A DNA stretch of 64,000 nucleotides from Streptomyces sp. NBC_01267. GTDB taxonomy: Bacteria; Actinomycetota; Actinomycetes; Streptomycetales; Streptomycetaceae. The notes beneath the pieces were generated by a model, which was not told where the DNA came from, searched no databases, and was given only the letters and a program-made list of their open reading frames with translations. The first letter of the stretch is position 1. Every line of letters starts with the position of its first letter. Location of the stretch: the NCBI RefSeq assembly GCF_036241575.1, contig NZ_CP108455.1, positions 1,812,501 through 1,876,500 on the forward strand. Reading direction: 5' to 3'. Made by a program: the position numbers and the translations under genes. Shown here in pieces: positions 54,918-63,424 of the stretch.

Positions 54918-56786
54918 ATGCTCATCAGCAGACTGCTGGACGACCACCGCCCCTTCGCGCTGCTGCGCAGGCGCACCCCCGGCCACGACCACGACACCGT
55001 CGAGCTGCTGATCGGCGAGGTCCGCGAGCTGGAGCGGCTCGCGGACATCCCGGTGGACGACGCCCGGCCCGCTCTCGCGCTGGTGCCGTTCCGGCAGATC
55101 AGGGAGCGCGGTTTCGATGTGCGCGACGACGGGACGCCGCTGGCCGTGCTGGTCGCCGACGAGACGTACGCACTGCCGCTCGGCGAGGTGCTGGACGCGC
55201 TGCCCGCGCACGACGTACGCGTCGAGAACGGCGGCTTCGACGTCAGCGACGAGGCCTACCGGGAGATCGTCGGGCAGGTGATCACGGACGAGATCGGGCA
55301 GGGCGAGGGGGCGAACTTCGTCGTGCGGCGGACCTACACCGGCTCGGTCCCCGGCTTCGGCAGGGCGGACGCGCTCGCCCTGTTCCGGCGGCTGCTCGCC
55401 GGTGAGCGCGGTGCCTACTGGACCTTCGTGGTGCACACCGGGGAGCGCACCCTGGTCGGCGCGAGTCCTGAGGTGCACGTCCGGATGACCGGCGGGACCG
55501 TCGTGATGAACCCGATCAGCGGGACCTTCCGCTATCCGCCGGAGGGTCCGACCACCGAGGCCCTGCTGGACTTCCTCGGTGACCGCAAGGAGACCGACGA
55601 GCTGTCGATGGTCGTCGACGAGGAGCTCAAGATGATGTGCACCGTCGCCGGTAGGGGCGGGGTCGTCATCGGGCCCCGGCTGAAGGAGATGGCCCATCTC
55701 GCGCACACCGAGTACGAGTTGCGGGGCCGCAGCTCGATGGATGTGCGCGAGGTGCTGAAGGAGACGATGTTCGCGGCGACCGTCACCGGGTCGCCGGTGC
55801 AGAACGCCTGCCGGGTCATCGAACGGTACGAGTCGGGCGGGCGCGGCTACTACGCGGGCGCGCTGGCGCTCGTCGGGCGGGACGCGGGCGGTGCGCAGAC
55901 CCTGGACTCGCCGATCCTGATCCGTACCGCCGACATCGGTGCCGACGGCGCGCTGCGGGTCGCGGTCGGGGCGACGCTGGTACGCCACTCGGACCCGGCG
56001 AGCGAGGTCGCCGAGACGCACGCCAAGGCGGCGGGGGTGCTGACGGCGCTCGGGGTGCGGCCCGGCCGGGACCGGCGGGAGGCCGGGCCCGCGGGGCCGC
56101 GGCTGGCGGACGATCCGCGGGTGCAGGCGGCCCTGGAGTCCCGGCGGGCCGACCTGGCACCGTTCTGGCTGCGGATGCGCGAGCCGGTGGCCGCCGTGGC
56201 GGGCCGTGCGCTGGTGGTGGACGCGGAGGACACCTTCACCTCGATGCTGGCGCATCTGCTGCGGTCGTCGGGGCTGGAGGTGACCGTACGGCGCTACGAC
56301 GAGCCGGGGCTGCGCGAGGCGGTACGCGCGCACCGGGGGCCGGTGGTGCTCGGCCCCGGCCCCGGCGACCCGACGGACGCGGCCGACCCGAAGATGCGTT
56401 TTCTGCGCGGGCTCGCCGCGGAGCTGCTGCGCGACCACCGGCACGGGCTGCTCGGGGTCTGTCTGGGGCACGAACTGCTCGCGGCCGAGCTGGGACTTGA
56501 GATCGTACGGAAGGAGGTCCCGCACCAGGGGGCCCAGGAACGCATCGACTTCTTCGGGCGCGAGGAGACGGTGGGCTTCTACAACTCGTACACGGCGCGG
56601 TGCGACGAGCGGACGGTGACGGAGCTGGCCATGCACCGGATCGAGGTGAGCCGTGCGGAGGCGAGCGGTGAGGTGCACGCGCTGCGCGGGGTGGGGTTCG
56701 CGGGGGTGCAGTTCCATCCGGAGTCGGTACTGACGCTGGAGGGTGCGGGTCTGGTGGCGGGGCTGCTCGCGGGGGTGCTGGTGTAG
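54918..56786 (+). CDS. trpEG: Fused anthranilate synthase TrpE-TrpG
   Basis: A 622-residue fusion. The N-terminal component I (~1-420) has the chorismate-binding core with MNPISGTFRYPPEG, DEELKMMCTVAG, GRSSMDVREVLKETMFAATVTGSPVQNA (split: REVLKETMF and TGSPVQNACRVIERYE) and YYAGALALVG. The C-terminal class I glutamine amidotransferase has the catalytic Cys in GVCLGHELLA and His/Glu in VQFHPES. Together they make anthranilate from chorismate and glutamine. ATG at 54918 follows GAAAGGA. The Trp leader and attenuator show it serves tryptophan synthesis, although fused PhzE-like enzymes in secondary metabolism look similar. Confidence 0.95.
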   Translation: MLISRLLDDHRPFALLRRRTPGHDHDTVELLIGEVRELERLADIPVDDARPALALVPFRQIRERGFDVRDDGTPLAVLVADETYALPLGEVLDALPAHDVRVENGGFDVSDEAYREIVGQVITDEIGQGEGANFVVRRTYTGSVPGFGRADALALFRRLLAGERGAYWTFVVHTGERTLVGASPEVHVRMTGGTVVMNPISGTFRYPPEGPTTEALLDFLGDRKETDELSMVVDEELKMMCTVAGRGGVVIGPRLKEMAHLAHTEYELRGRSSMDVREVLKETMFAATVTGSPVQNACRVIERYESGGRGYYAGALALVGRDAGGAQTLDSPILIRTADIGADGALRVAVGATLVRHSDPASEVAETHAKAAGVLTALGVRPGRDRREAGPAGPRLADDPRVQAALESRRADLAPFWLRMREPVAAVAGRALVVDAEDTFTSMLAHLLRSSGLEVTVRRYDEPGLREAVRAHRGPVVLGPGPGDPTDAADPKMRFLRGLAAELLRDHRHGLLGVCLGHELLAAELGLEIVRKEVPHQGAQERIDFFGREETVGFYNSYTARCDERTVTELAMHRIEVSRAEASGEVHALRGVGFAGVQFHPESVLTLEGAGLVAGLLAGVLV

Positions 56787-56790
56787 CGGA

Positions 56791-57804
56791 TCAGTTCGGT
56801 GCCGGGGGCGGGGCCCCCGGCACCAGCGTGTTCTCGCCCCGCCGCCCGGCCAGGTGGTCCGCCACGTTCCGTACCGTCGCCTCGATGATCTGGCTCACCG
56901 CCTCGTGCGTGTAGTACGCCTGGTGCGAGGTGACGAGGACGTGCGGGAACGTGACCAGCCTCGCCAGGGTGTCGTCCTCGACCACGTCCAGGGACTTGTC
57001 GAGGAAGAAGAGCCCCGCCTCCGCCTCGTAGACGTCGAGCCCCACCCCGGTGAAACGGCCCCGCCGCAACTCGCCGACCAGGGCGTCGGTGTCGATGAGG
57101 CCGCCGCGGCTGGTGTTCACGAGGATCGCGTCGTCCTTCATCGACGCCAGTTCGGCCGCGCCGATGAGGTGGTGCGTCGCGGGCAGCAGCGGTACGTGCA
57201 GCGTGACCAGGTCGGACTCGGCCAGGAGCTGGTCCTTCCCCACGTACCGCATGCCCAGGGCGGCGCAGGCCGGGTTCTCCGTGACGTCCCAGCCGAGCAG
57301 GTTCATGCCGAAGCCGTGGGCGATACGGGTGAAGGCCTCACCGATCTTGCCCGTGCCCAGCACCCCCGCCGTCCGGCCGCGCAGGTCACGGCCCATCAGG
57401 CCGTCCAGGCGGAAGTCGAAGTCCCTGGTGCGGCCCGCGGCCCGGACGATGCGGCGGTTGACCGCCATCGCGAGGGTCCAGGCGAACTCGGCCACCGAGT
57501 ACGGCGAGTAGGACGAGACCCGGGCGACGGTCAGGCCCAGCTCGTGGGCGACGTCCAGGTCGATGTTGTTGAAGCCGGTGGAACGCTGGGCGACGAGTCT
57601 CGTACCGCCGGCCGCGAGACGGCGCAGGACCTTCGCGCCGAGGTCGGCGTTGACGCTGGTGCTGACGATCTCGTAGCCGGCCGCGATCGGGACGGTGTCC
57701 TCGCTGAGGAAGACATCCACGCAGTGGACGTCGTGGTGTCCGGCGAAGGCCGCCTCGATCAGCGGGCGTTCATCGGCCTGCACGCCGAACGCGAGGATTT
57801 CCAC
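56791..57804 (-). CDS. D-2-hydroxyacid dehydrogenase (D-lactate dehydrogenase-like)
   Basis: A 337-residue NAD-dependent enzyme. The catalytic domain halves surround the Rossmann domain with GVLGTGKIGEAFTRIA; the catalytic Arg is in VNTSRGGLIDTDAL, Glu in GLDVYEAEAG and His in SHQAYYTHEA. The last motif and length fit D-lactate dehydrogenases better than phosphoglycerate dehydrogenases. GTG at 57804 opens VEILAFGVQADE; the longer frame upstream is unconserved. It ends 4 bases after the trpEG stop on the other strand, and it is followed on its own strand by the phosphofructokinase gene upstream (120 bases). Confidence 0.9.
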   Translation of the reverse strand: MEILAFGVQADERPLIEAAFAGHHDVHCVDVFLSEDTVPIAAGYEIVSTSVNADLGAKVLRRLAAGGTRLVAQRSTGFNNIDLDVAHELGLTVARVSSYSPYSVAEFAWTLAMAVNRRIVRAAGRTRDFDFRLDGLMGRDLRGRTAGVLGTGKIGEAFTRIAHGFGMNLLGWDVTENPACAALGMRYVGKDQLLAESDLVTLHVPLLPATHHLIGAAELASMKDDAILVNTSRGGLIDTDALVGELRRGRFTGVGLDVYEAEAGLFFLDKSLDVVEDDTLARLVTFPHVLVTSHQAYYTHEAVSQIIEATVRNVADHLAGRRGENTLVPGAPPPAPN

Positions 57805-57924
57805 GGTTTCTCCCGGAACGAGCGGATACGGGACGGAACAGTGTGAATATACGGCTCTCCGCTCGGGCCCGCTCAGCAGCTCGGTCCTGCTCACCTCCGG
57901 CCCGCTCAGCAGCTCGGGCCCGGC

Positions 57925-58953
57925 TCAGCCGAAGAAGACCCCGGCCTCGCGGTACAGCGCCGGGTCGACGGTCTTGAGCTGTGCGGTCGCCACCGCGATC
58001 GGCACCCGCACGATGTCCGTGCCGCGCAGCGCGACCATCGTGCCGAAGTCCCCTTCGCGCACGGCGTCGATCGCGTGCAGCCCGAAGCGGGTGGCCAGCC
58101 AGCGGTCGAAGGCACTGGGGGTGCCGCCGCGCTGGACATGGCCGAGGACCGTGGTGCGGGCCTCCTTGCCGGTGCGCTTCTCGATCTCCAGGGCGAGCCA
58201 TTCCCCGATGCCGGAGAGCCGGGCATGACCGAACGAGTCGAGCGTGCCGTCCTTGAGCACCGCATCGCCGTCCTTGGGCATCGCGCCCTCGGCGACGACC
58301 ACGATCGGCGCGTAGGACGCCCGGAAGCGCGAGGTCACCCAGGAACAGACCTGGTCGATGTCGAAGCGCTGCTCGGGGATGAGAATGACGTTGGCGCCGC
58401 CCGCCAGCCCGGAGTGCAGCGCGATCCAGCCCGCGTGCCGCCCCATCACCTCCACGACGAGGACGCGCATGTGCGATTCGGCGGTGGTGTGGAGGCGGTC
58501 GATGGCCTCCGTGGCGATGCCCACGGCTGTGTCGAAACCGAAGGTGTAGTCGGTGGCCGAGAGGTCGTTGTCGATGGTCTTCGGTACGCCGACGCAGGGA
58601 ATCCCGTACTCGTCCCAGAGGCGGCCCGCCACCCCGAGGGTGTCCTCGCCGCCGATCACTGTCAGCGCGTCCACCCCGCACGCGGCGAGGTTCTCCCTGA
58701 CCCGGCGGACACCGTCAGCCGTCCTGAAGGGGTTGGTGCGCGACGATCCGAGGATGGTGCCGCCACGCGGCAGGATGCCGCGCACCTCCGGGATGCCGAG
58801 CCGGACCGTGTCGCCCTCCAGGGGGCCGCGCCATCCGTCCTTGAATCCGGTGAATTCGTAGCCGTACTCCTGCACGCCCTTGCGGACGACAGCTCGGATG
58901 ACCGCGTTGAGTCCGGGGCAGTCGCCGCCCCCGGTCAGTACTCCGACCCGCAT
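57925..58953 (-). CDS. pfkA: 6-phosphofructokinase (PPi-type active-site signature)
   Basis: A 342-residue PFK that phosphorylates fructose 6-phosphate. The start TGGGDCPGLNAVIRA contains the phosphate-binding loop, and PKTIDNDLSATDYTFGFDTA with GRHAGWIAL and GHVQRGGTPSAFDRWLA complete the family motifs. At the two positions that separate donors it has GGEDT (Asp104) and PKTIDND (Lys125), the pattern of pyrophosphate-dependent enzymes rather than the Gly/Gly pair of ATP enzymes. Streptomyces have several PFK paralogues, so this one may be the PPi-using form. A Crp-type site lies 48 bases upstream. Confidence 0.93.
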   Translation of the reverse strand: MRVGVLTGGGDCPGLNAVIRAVVRKGVQEYGYEFTGFKDGWRGPLEGDTVRLGIPEVRGILPRGGTILGSSRTNPFRTADGVRRVRENLAACGVDALTVIGGEDTLGVAGRLWDEYGIPCVGVPKTIDNDLSATDYTFGFDTAVGIATEAIDRLHTTAESHMRVLVVEVMGRHAGWIALHSGLAGGANVILIPEQRFDIDQVCSWVTSRFRASYAPIVVVAEGAMPKDGDAVLKDGTLDSFGHARLSGIGEWLALEIEKRTGKEARTTVLGHVQRGGTPSAFDRWLATRFGLHAIDAVREGDFGTMVALRGTDIVRVPIAVATAQLKTVDPALYREAGVFFG

Positions 58954-59000
58954 GGAGCCACGTCCCTTCGCAGTGGAAGACGCCGTACTGCCACGCTACG

Positions 59001-59014
59001 GTGACCCACGTCAC
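59001..59014. promoter_or_regulatory. Crp-like site GTGACCCACGTCAC
   Basis: It matches GTGNNNNNNGNCAC exactly on both strands, the pattern recalled for S. coelicolor Crp. It lies 48-61 bases upstream of the pfkA start. Confidence 0.6.
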
Positions 59015-59093
59015 AAAGGGATAGGGTGGAGGGTCAATTCCCGCTGAGGAAAGCCGGGTTGGGCCCGGTCGTGGATCCGGGGGGGGCCGTCGC

Positions 59094-59765
59094 TCAGATG
59101 CCGTCGAGGCCGCGCTCTATCGCGTACCTCACGAGCTCCACCCGGTTGTGCAGCTGAAGCTTGCCGAGGGTGTTCTGCACGTGGTTCTGGACGGTGCGGT
59201 GCGAGATGACCAGCCGCTCGGCGATCTGCTTGTAGCTCAGCCCCTTGGCGACGAGCCGCAGCACCTCGGTCTCGCGCTCGGTGAGCCGCGGGGCCTTCGG
59301 CTCGTCGGAGGCCGCGGGCGCCGGGTCGGAGGCGAGCCTGCGGTACTCCCCGAGCACCAGACCGGCCAGTCCCGGGGTGAAGACCGGGTCGCCGACGGCG
59401 GTACTGCGCACCGCGTCGCACAGCTCCTGGGTGCTGGCCGACTTCAGCAGATAGCCGGTGGCACCCGACTTCACCGCTTCCAGTACGTCGGCGTGCTCAC
59501 CGCTCGCGGAGAGCACCAGGACGCGGAGCTCCGGATCGGCGCCGACCAGCTCCTTGCAGACCTGGACGCCCGGCATCCCGGGCAGATTGAGGTCGAGGAC
59601 CAGCACGTCGGGCGTGGTGGCACGGGCACGGCGCACCGCCTGGGGTCCGTCGCCCGCCGTGGCGACCACGTCGAAACCCGCGGCGAGGAGGTCGCGGGCG
59701 ACCGCGTCCCGCCACATCGGGTGGTCGTCGACCACCATCACCCTGACCGTCGGCTGCTCACTCAT
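59094..59765 (-). CDS. macR: MacR-type response regulator (NarL/LuxR family)
   Basis: A 223-residue two-domain regulator. The receiver has the acidic pair in VVDDHPMW, the phospho-acceptor Asp in VLVLDLNLPGMPG (about residue 56) and Lys in GYLLKSAS; the C-terminal LuxR helix-turn-helix has LTERETEVLRLVAKGLSYKQ and SHRTVQNHVQNTLGKL. ATG at 59765 overlaps the kinase stop (ATGA), so the two are coupled. The kinase belongs to the MacS family, and the pair is named after S. coelicolor MacRS, reported to control membrane-protein genes, antibiotic production and development. A MacR-like box is present at 37.15 kb. Confidence 0.9.
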   Translation of the reverse strand: MSEQPTVRVMVVDDHPMWRDAVARDLLAAGFDVVATAGDGPQAVRRARATTPDVLVLDLNLPGMPGVQVCKELVGADPELRVLVLSASGEHADVLEAVKSGATGYLLKSASTQELCDAVRSTAVGDPVFTPGLAGLVLGEYRRLASDPAPAASDEPKAPRLTERETEVLRLVAKGLSYKQIAERLVISHRTVQNHVQNTLGKLQLHNRVELVRYAIERGLDGI

Positions 59766-61033
59766 GTGCGTCCTGCCTTCCCCCGTGGAACCTTCAGTTC
59801 TACCTCCGTGCCCTGGCCGGGCACCGAGATCAGTTCGGCGCTGCCCCCGAGGTCCCGCAGCCGGCCGCGGATCGACAGGGCGACACCGAGGCGCCCCTCC
59901 CCCTCGGCCACGGCGAGCCGCCCGTCCGGGATGCCGGGACCGTCGTCCCGCACCGTCACGATCACCTCGTCGGGCTCGTCCTCGACCAGGATCCAGGCCT
60001 GGGCGCTGTCTCCCGCGTGTCTGCGCACATTGTCCAGGGCGGCACTGACAGCAGCCGCCAGCTCCGTGGCCGCCACCGGGTCCAGCAGGACCGGGGCACC
60101 CGGTTCCGCGAAGCTCACGCGTGATCCGGCGTGCGGGGCGAGAAGCGTGCGCAGATCGCACGGCCCGCTCTCCTGCGGCCGGTCACCACGGATGCCCCCG
60201 CCACCCTCCCCGGTCCCGGAGTTCCCGCCGACGGTCCTGGCGATGCGGTCGGTTCCGCCGGTGCGGTCCGCGGTGCCGACGGGGATCCGTGCGGGAGGCA
60301 CCAGCCCGCTGGAGACCAGGGTGCGCAGGGCGACCTCCTGTTCCCCCGCCATCCTGCCCAGCTCGGCGGATTCGCCGCCCAGCTCGGTGCCGCGCCGCTG
60401 CACCATGGCCAGGACCTGGAGCACGCTGTCGTGGATGTCCCGGGCCAGCCGCTCCCTTTCCCGGGTCGCCGCCTCGATCTCCAGGGCGCGGGCGAGGGTG
60501 CGCTCGGAGGCGCGGGCGACCTCGACGATGTAGCCGATGGCGATGGAGGCGATCCACACGAGCAGGATGTTGTGGAGGGTGTCCCTGCTGGGTTCACCAC
60601 GCTCGACGATGTTGGCGACCGCCACCAGGGACGAGGCGAACGCCGCCCAGCGCCAGCCGCCCTTGATGGCGAAGGCGAGGACCGAGCCCGCGGTCCATAT
60701 CGACGGCAGCGTCGTGGCGCCGCCGACGACCCGGGCGTGCGTGTCCGCGAAGGGCGTGAGCAGGATGCCGACGAGGGCGAGGGTGAGGTCGGCGCCGAGG
60801 AAACGTTTGGTGCAGTGGGCGGCGTTGGCGACCCTGGGGAGCGTGGCCAGCGTCCAGACGGTCAGCACGGAGAGATAGCTGACGGCCACCCAGTGGCGCG
60901 CGAACTTGTCGTACGCGAAAGCGACCAACAGGATCGCGTAGACCAGCGTCAGGACGCGGTAGCCCGTCAGGGCACGCCACAGGGGCTGCTCCACCGACAT
61001 CCGCACGACCCGCTCGCGCCGTTCCTTCGCCAT
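59762..61033 (-). CDS. macS: MacS-family sensor histidine kinase
   Basis: A 423-residue sensor. The N-terminal half has about five to six hydrophobic segments (LTLVYAILLVAFAYDKF, VSYLSVLTVWTLATLP, LTLALVGILLTPFADT, SIWTAGSVLAFAIKGG and others). The HisKA_3 dimerisation domain carries the phospho-acceptor His in RERLARDIHDSVLQVLAMVQ, followed by an ATPase domain with NVRRHAG, DDGPGIPDG and GRLGVALSIRGRL. Signal and ligand are not known. It lies 27 bases downstream of an acyltransferase gene on the same strand, forming an acyltransferase-macS-macR unit. Confidence 0.9.
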   Translation of the reverse strand: MAKERRERVVRMSVEQPLWRALTGYRVLTLVYAILLVAFAYDKFARHWVAVSYLSVLTVWTLATLPRVANAAHCTKRFLGADLTLALVGILLTPFADTHARVVGGATTLPSIWTAGSVLAFAIKGGWRWAAFASSLVAVANIVERGEPSRDTLHNILLVWIASIAIGYIVEVARASERTLARALEIEAATRERERLARDIHDSVLQVLAMVQRRGTELGGESAELGRMAGEQEVALRTLVSSGLVPPARIPVGTADRTGGTDRIARTVGGNSGTGEGGGGIRGDRPQESGPCDLRTLLAPHAGSRVSFAEPGAPVLLDPVAATELAAAVSAALDNVRRHAGDSAQAWILVEDEPDEVIVTVRDDGPGIPDGRLAVAEGEGRLGVALSIRGRLRDLGGSAELISVPGQGTEVELKVPRGKAGRT

Positions 61034-61060
61034 GCCCCACCCCCACGACGGACCACGCGG

Positions 61061-61822
61061 CTAGCTGCCGGGCCGGTCCGTCCCCTCGGCCTTGTCCGCT
61101 TCCGCCTTCGCGGCCTTCGCGGCCTTCGCGGCCTTCTCCTCGTCCGCGATCCGGCGCTTCGCCGCGGTGGCGTAGATGTCGACGTACTCCTGGCCGGAGA
61201 GCTTCATGATCTCGTACATGACCTCGTCGGTCACCGAACGCAGGATGAACCGGTCGTTCTCCATGCCGTGGTAGCGGCTGAAGTCGAGCGGCTCACCGAT
61301 CCTGATCCCCGGGCGCATCAGCTTGGGGACCACCTGTCCGGGCGGCTGGATCTTCTCGGTGTCGATCATCGCGACCGGGATCACCGGGGCGCCGGAGGCC
61401 AGCGCCACCCGGGCGAGACCGCCGGGCTTGCCCCGGTAGAGGCGGCCGTCGGGCGAGCGTGTGCCCTCCGGGTAGATGCCGAAGAGTTCGCCCCGCGCCA
61501 GGACGTCGACACCGCTCCTGACCGCGGCCTCGCCGGCGCCCCGGCTGCCCGAGCGGTCCACCGGCAGCTGGCCGACGCCCTTGAAGAAGGCCGCGGTGAG
61601 CTTGCCCTTCACCCCGGGGGACGTGAAGTACTCGGCCTTGGCGATGAAGGTGACCTTGCGGTCCAGGACAGCGGGCAGGAAGAAGGAGTCCGAGAACGAG
61701 AGATGGTTGCTCGCGAGGATGGCGGGCCCCTCGGCGGGGATGTTCTCCAGACCCTCCACCCAGGGCCTGAAGGCCACCTTGAGCGACCCTCCGATGGCGA
61801 ACTTCATTGCGCCGTAAATCAA
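61061..61822 (-). CDS. 1-acyl-sn-glycerol-3-phosphate acyltransferase-like protein (PlsC family)
   Basis: A 253-residue membrane-associated acyltransferase. The NHLSFSD motif (HxxxxD-type) is at about residue 39, GVGQLPVDRSG follows, and GIYPEGTRSPDGRLYRGK and VIPVAMIDTEK complete the PlsC pattern. It should add a fatty acyl chain to lysophosphatidic acid or a related acceptor. The start is TTG at 61822, chosen because GAGGAAGG lies 8 bases ahead; the ATG five codons later has no site. The tail is a Lys/Ala-rich coiled stretch (EEKAAKAAKAAKAEADK). Being first in an operon with macS-macR suggests a link between lipid supply and the sensor. Confidence 0.9.
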   Translation of the reverse strand: MIYGAMKFAIGGSLKVAFRPWVEGLENIPAEGPAILASNHLSFSDSFFLPAVLDRKVTFIAKAEYFTSPGVKGKLTAAFFKGVGQLPVDRSGSRGAGEAAVRSGVDVLARGELFGIYPEGTRSPDGRLYRGKPGGLARVALASGAPVIPVAMIDTEKIQPPGQVVPKLMRPGIRIGEPLDFSRYHGMENDRFILRSVTDEVMYEIMKLSGQEYVDIYATAAKRRIADEEKAAKAAKAAKAEADKAEGTDRPGS

Positions 61823-61982
61823 CTCGGATGCCTTCCTCTGACTGTCGCACCGACCATAACCCGCGCCGCGTCGGCGCTCCCGTCCTCCGGGCTCCGGTGA
61901 GGGGGGGACGGCCCTGGTCGGTGTCGGTCCGGTCGCGTACGGTGAAGTACACCTTTCGAGACCTGATGAACAGGAGACCCAG

Positions 61983-62762
61983 GTGCCGGTGCTTCCTGGA
62001 GCCGAGCCCTACCGCCACGAGGGCGGCGAGGTCGGTGTCCTCCTCTGCCATGGATTCACCGGATCGCCGCAGTCGCTGCGTCCCTGGGCGGAGTATCTGG
62101 CCGCGCGCGGGCTGACCGTGTCCCTGCCGCTGCTCCCCGGACACGGCACCCGCTGGCAGGACATGCAGCTCACCGGCTGGCAGGACTGGTACGCGGAGGT
62201 CGACAGGGAGCTGCGGGCGCTGCTCGACCGCTGCTCCCAGGTCTTCGTCTTCGGCCTCTCGATGGGCGGCGCGCTGACGCTGCGGCTCGCCGCCAAGCAC
62301 GGTCACGCGGTCAGCGGTGTCGTCGTGGTCAACCCGTTGAACAAGCTGCACGGCCTTTCTGCGTACGCGCTGCCGCTCGCCCGGCATCTGGTCCGTACGA
62401 CCAAGGGTGTGGCCAGCGACATCGCCGAGGAGGGCTCCGTCGAGGTCGGGTACGACCGGGTGCCGCTGCACTCCGCGCACTCCCTGCGGAACTTCTGCCG
62501 CCTCGTGGACCGCGAGCTGCCGCAGGTCACCCAGCCGATACTGCTGCTGCACAGTCCGCAGGACCATGTGGTGCCGCCCGCCGACTCGGCGCGCATCCTC
62601 AGCCGGGTCTCCTCGACCGACGTGGAGGAGGTCCTGCTGGAACAGAGCTACCACGTGGCGACGTTGGACCACGATGCGGAGCGGATTTTCGAGAAGAGTT
62701 ACGCGTTCATCGGCCGCCTCGCTCCGAGCGTCGGGACGAAGGGGAGCACCACCGGTGGCTGA
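61983..62762 (+). CDS. Alpha/beta hydrolase (carboxylesterase/monoacylglycerol lipase-like)
   Basis: A 259-residue hydrolase. The oxyanion region is GVLLCHGFTGSP, the nucleophile elbow is FGLSMGGALTL (Ser at about residue 94), the acid is in HSPQDHVVPP and the His in SYHVATLDHD, giving a complete triad. The family includes thermostable carboxylesterases and MAG lipases; the substrate is unknown. GTG at 61983 follows CAGGAGA. It is divergent from the PlsC-like gene, so both may act on glycerolipids. The next gene overlaps it by 8 bases. Confidence 0.9.
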   Translation: MPVLPGAEPYRHEGGEVGVLLCHGFTGSPQSLRPWAEYLAARGLTVSLPLLPGHGTRWQDMQLTGWQDWYAEVDRELRALLDRCSQVFVFGLSMGGALTLRLAAKHGHAVSGVVVVNPLNKLHGLSAYALPLARHLVRTTKGVASDIAEEGSVEVGYDRVPLHSAHSLRNFCRLVDRELPQVTQPILLLHSPQDHVVPPADSARILSRVSSTDVEEVLLEQSYHVATLDHDAERIFEKSYAFIGRLAPSVGTKGSTTGG

Positions 62763-63339
62763 GAACGAGGCGGAGCGCGAACCGCAGCCGATCGACGAGG
62801 AAGCCGTATGGGCCGCGATCGTCGCGGGGTACGGCGAGGAGCCCGCGGATCCGGCGGGCACGAAGCCGTTCAAGTCCGTGGAGGACCTCGCCGGTCTCGA
62901 GGACGGGGTGAACGCCGCGGGGACGCAGGAGCCGGGCGCGGAGAAGCCGGACTCCGGGACCGGGCCGGACAGCGATTCCGACAGCGGCCCCGGCAGGCCG
63001 CTCGGCAGCTCGGTGGTGTTCGCACCGGGCGTCGGCGGGCCGCGGAGCTACAGCCTGGCCGAGCCGAAGGACGACGACCTCGGCGAGGACGACGAGGGTC
63101 ACTTCGTCCAGCCGGACCCGGAGCTTCCCGAGGTGGACGTCACGGCCAGGTTCGCCTGGCTGGCGGTCGTGGGCGGGCCGGTGCTGCTGATTCTCGCGGT
63201 GCTGCTGGGCTGGGACATGACGTGGTGGCTCGCGACGCTGGGCATCGGCGGGTTCCTGGGCGGGTTCGCGACGCTGGTGGCGCGGATGGGAGCCGCGGAC
63301 GACGACAACGAGGACCCGGGCCGGGGCGCGGTGGTCTAG
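62755..63339 (+). CDS. Acidic membrane protein of unknown function
   Basis: A 194-residue protein. The N-terminal ~125 residues are strongly acidic with a Ser/Asp run (GPDSDSDSGPG) and DDDLGEDDEGHF; two transmembrane segments follow (LAVVGGPVLLILAVLLG and LATLGIGGFLGGFATLVA) with a short acidic tail. GTG at 62755 is preceded by AAGGGGAG and overlaps the hydrolase stop by 8 bases, so translation is coupled. Small proteins of this type are frequent downstream of actinobacterial lipases, but no function is known. I did not recognise any catalytic motif. Confidence 0.75.
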   Translation: MAENEAEREPQPIDEEAVWAAIVAGYGEEPADPAGTKPFKSVEDLAGLEDGVNAAGTQEPGAEKPDSGTGPDSDSDSGPGRPLGSSVVFAPGVGGPRSYSLAEPKDDDLGEDDEGHFVQPDPELPEVDVTARFAWLAVVGGPVLLILAVLLGWDMTWWLATLGIGGFLGGFATLVARMGAADDDNEDPGRGAVV

Positions 63340-63424
63340 GCCGTGCTCTGAGAGTCCCGCCGATCTTTGCCGGGGCCGCCGAGACCGGCCCGGACGGTGC
63401 CGGACCGGCGGGCCCCGCGCCGTC

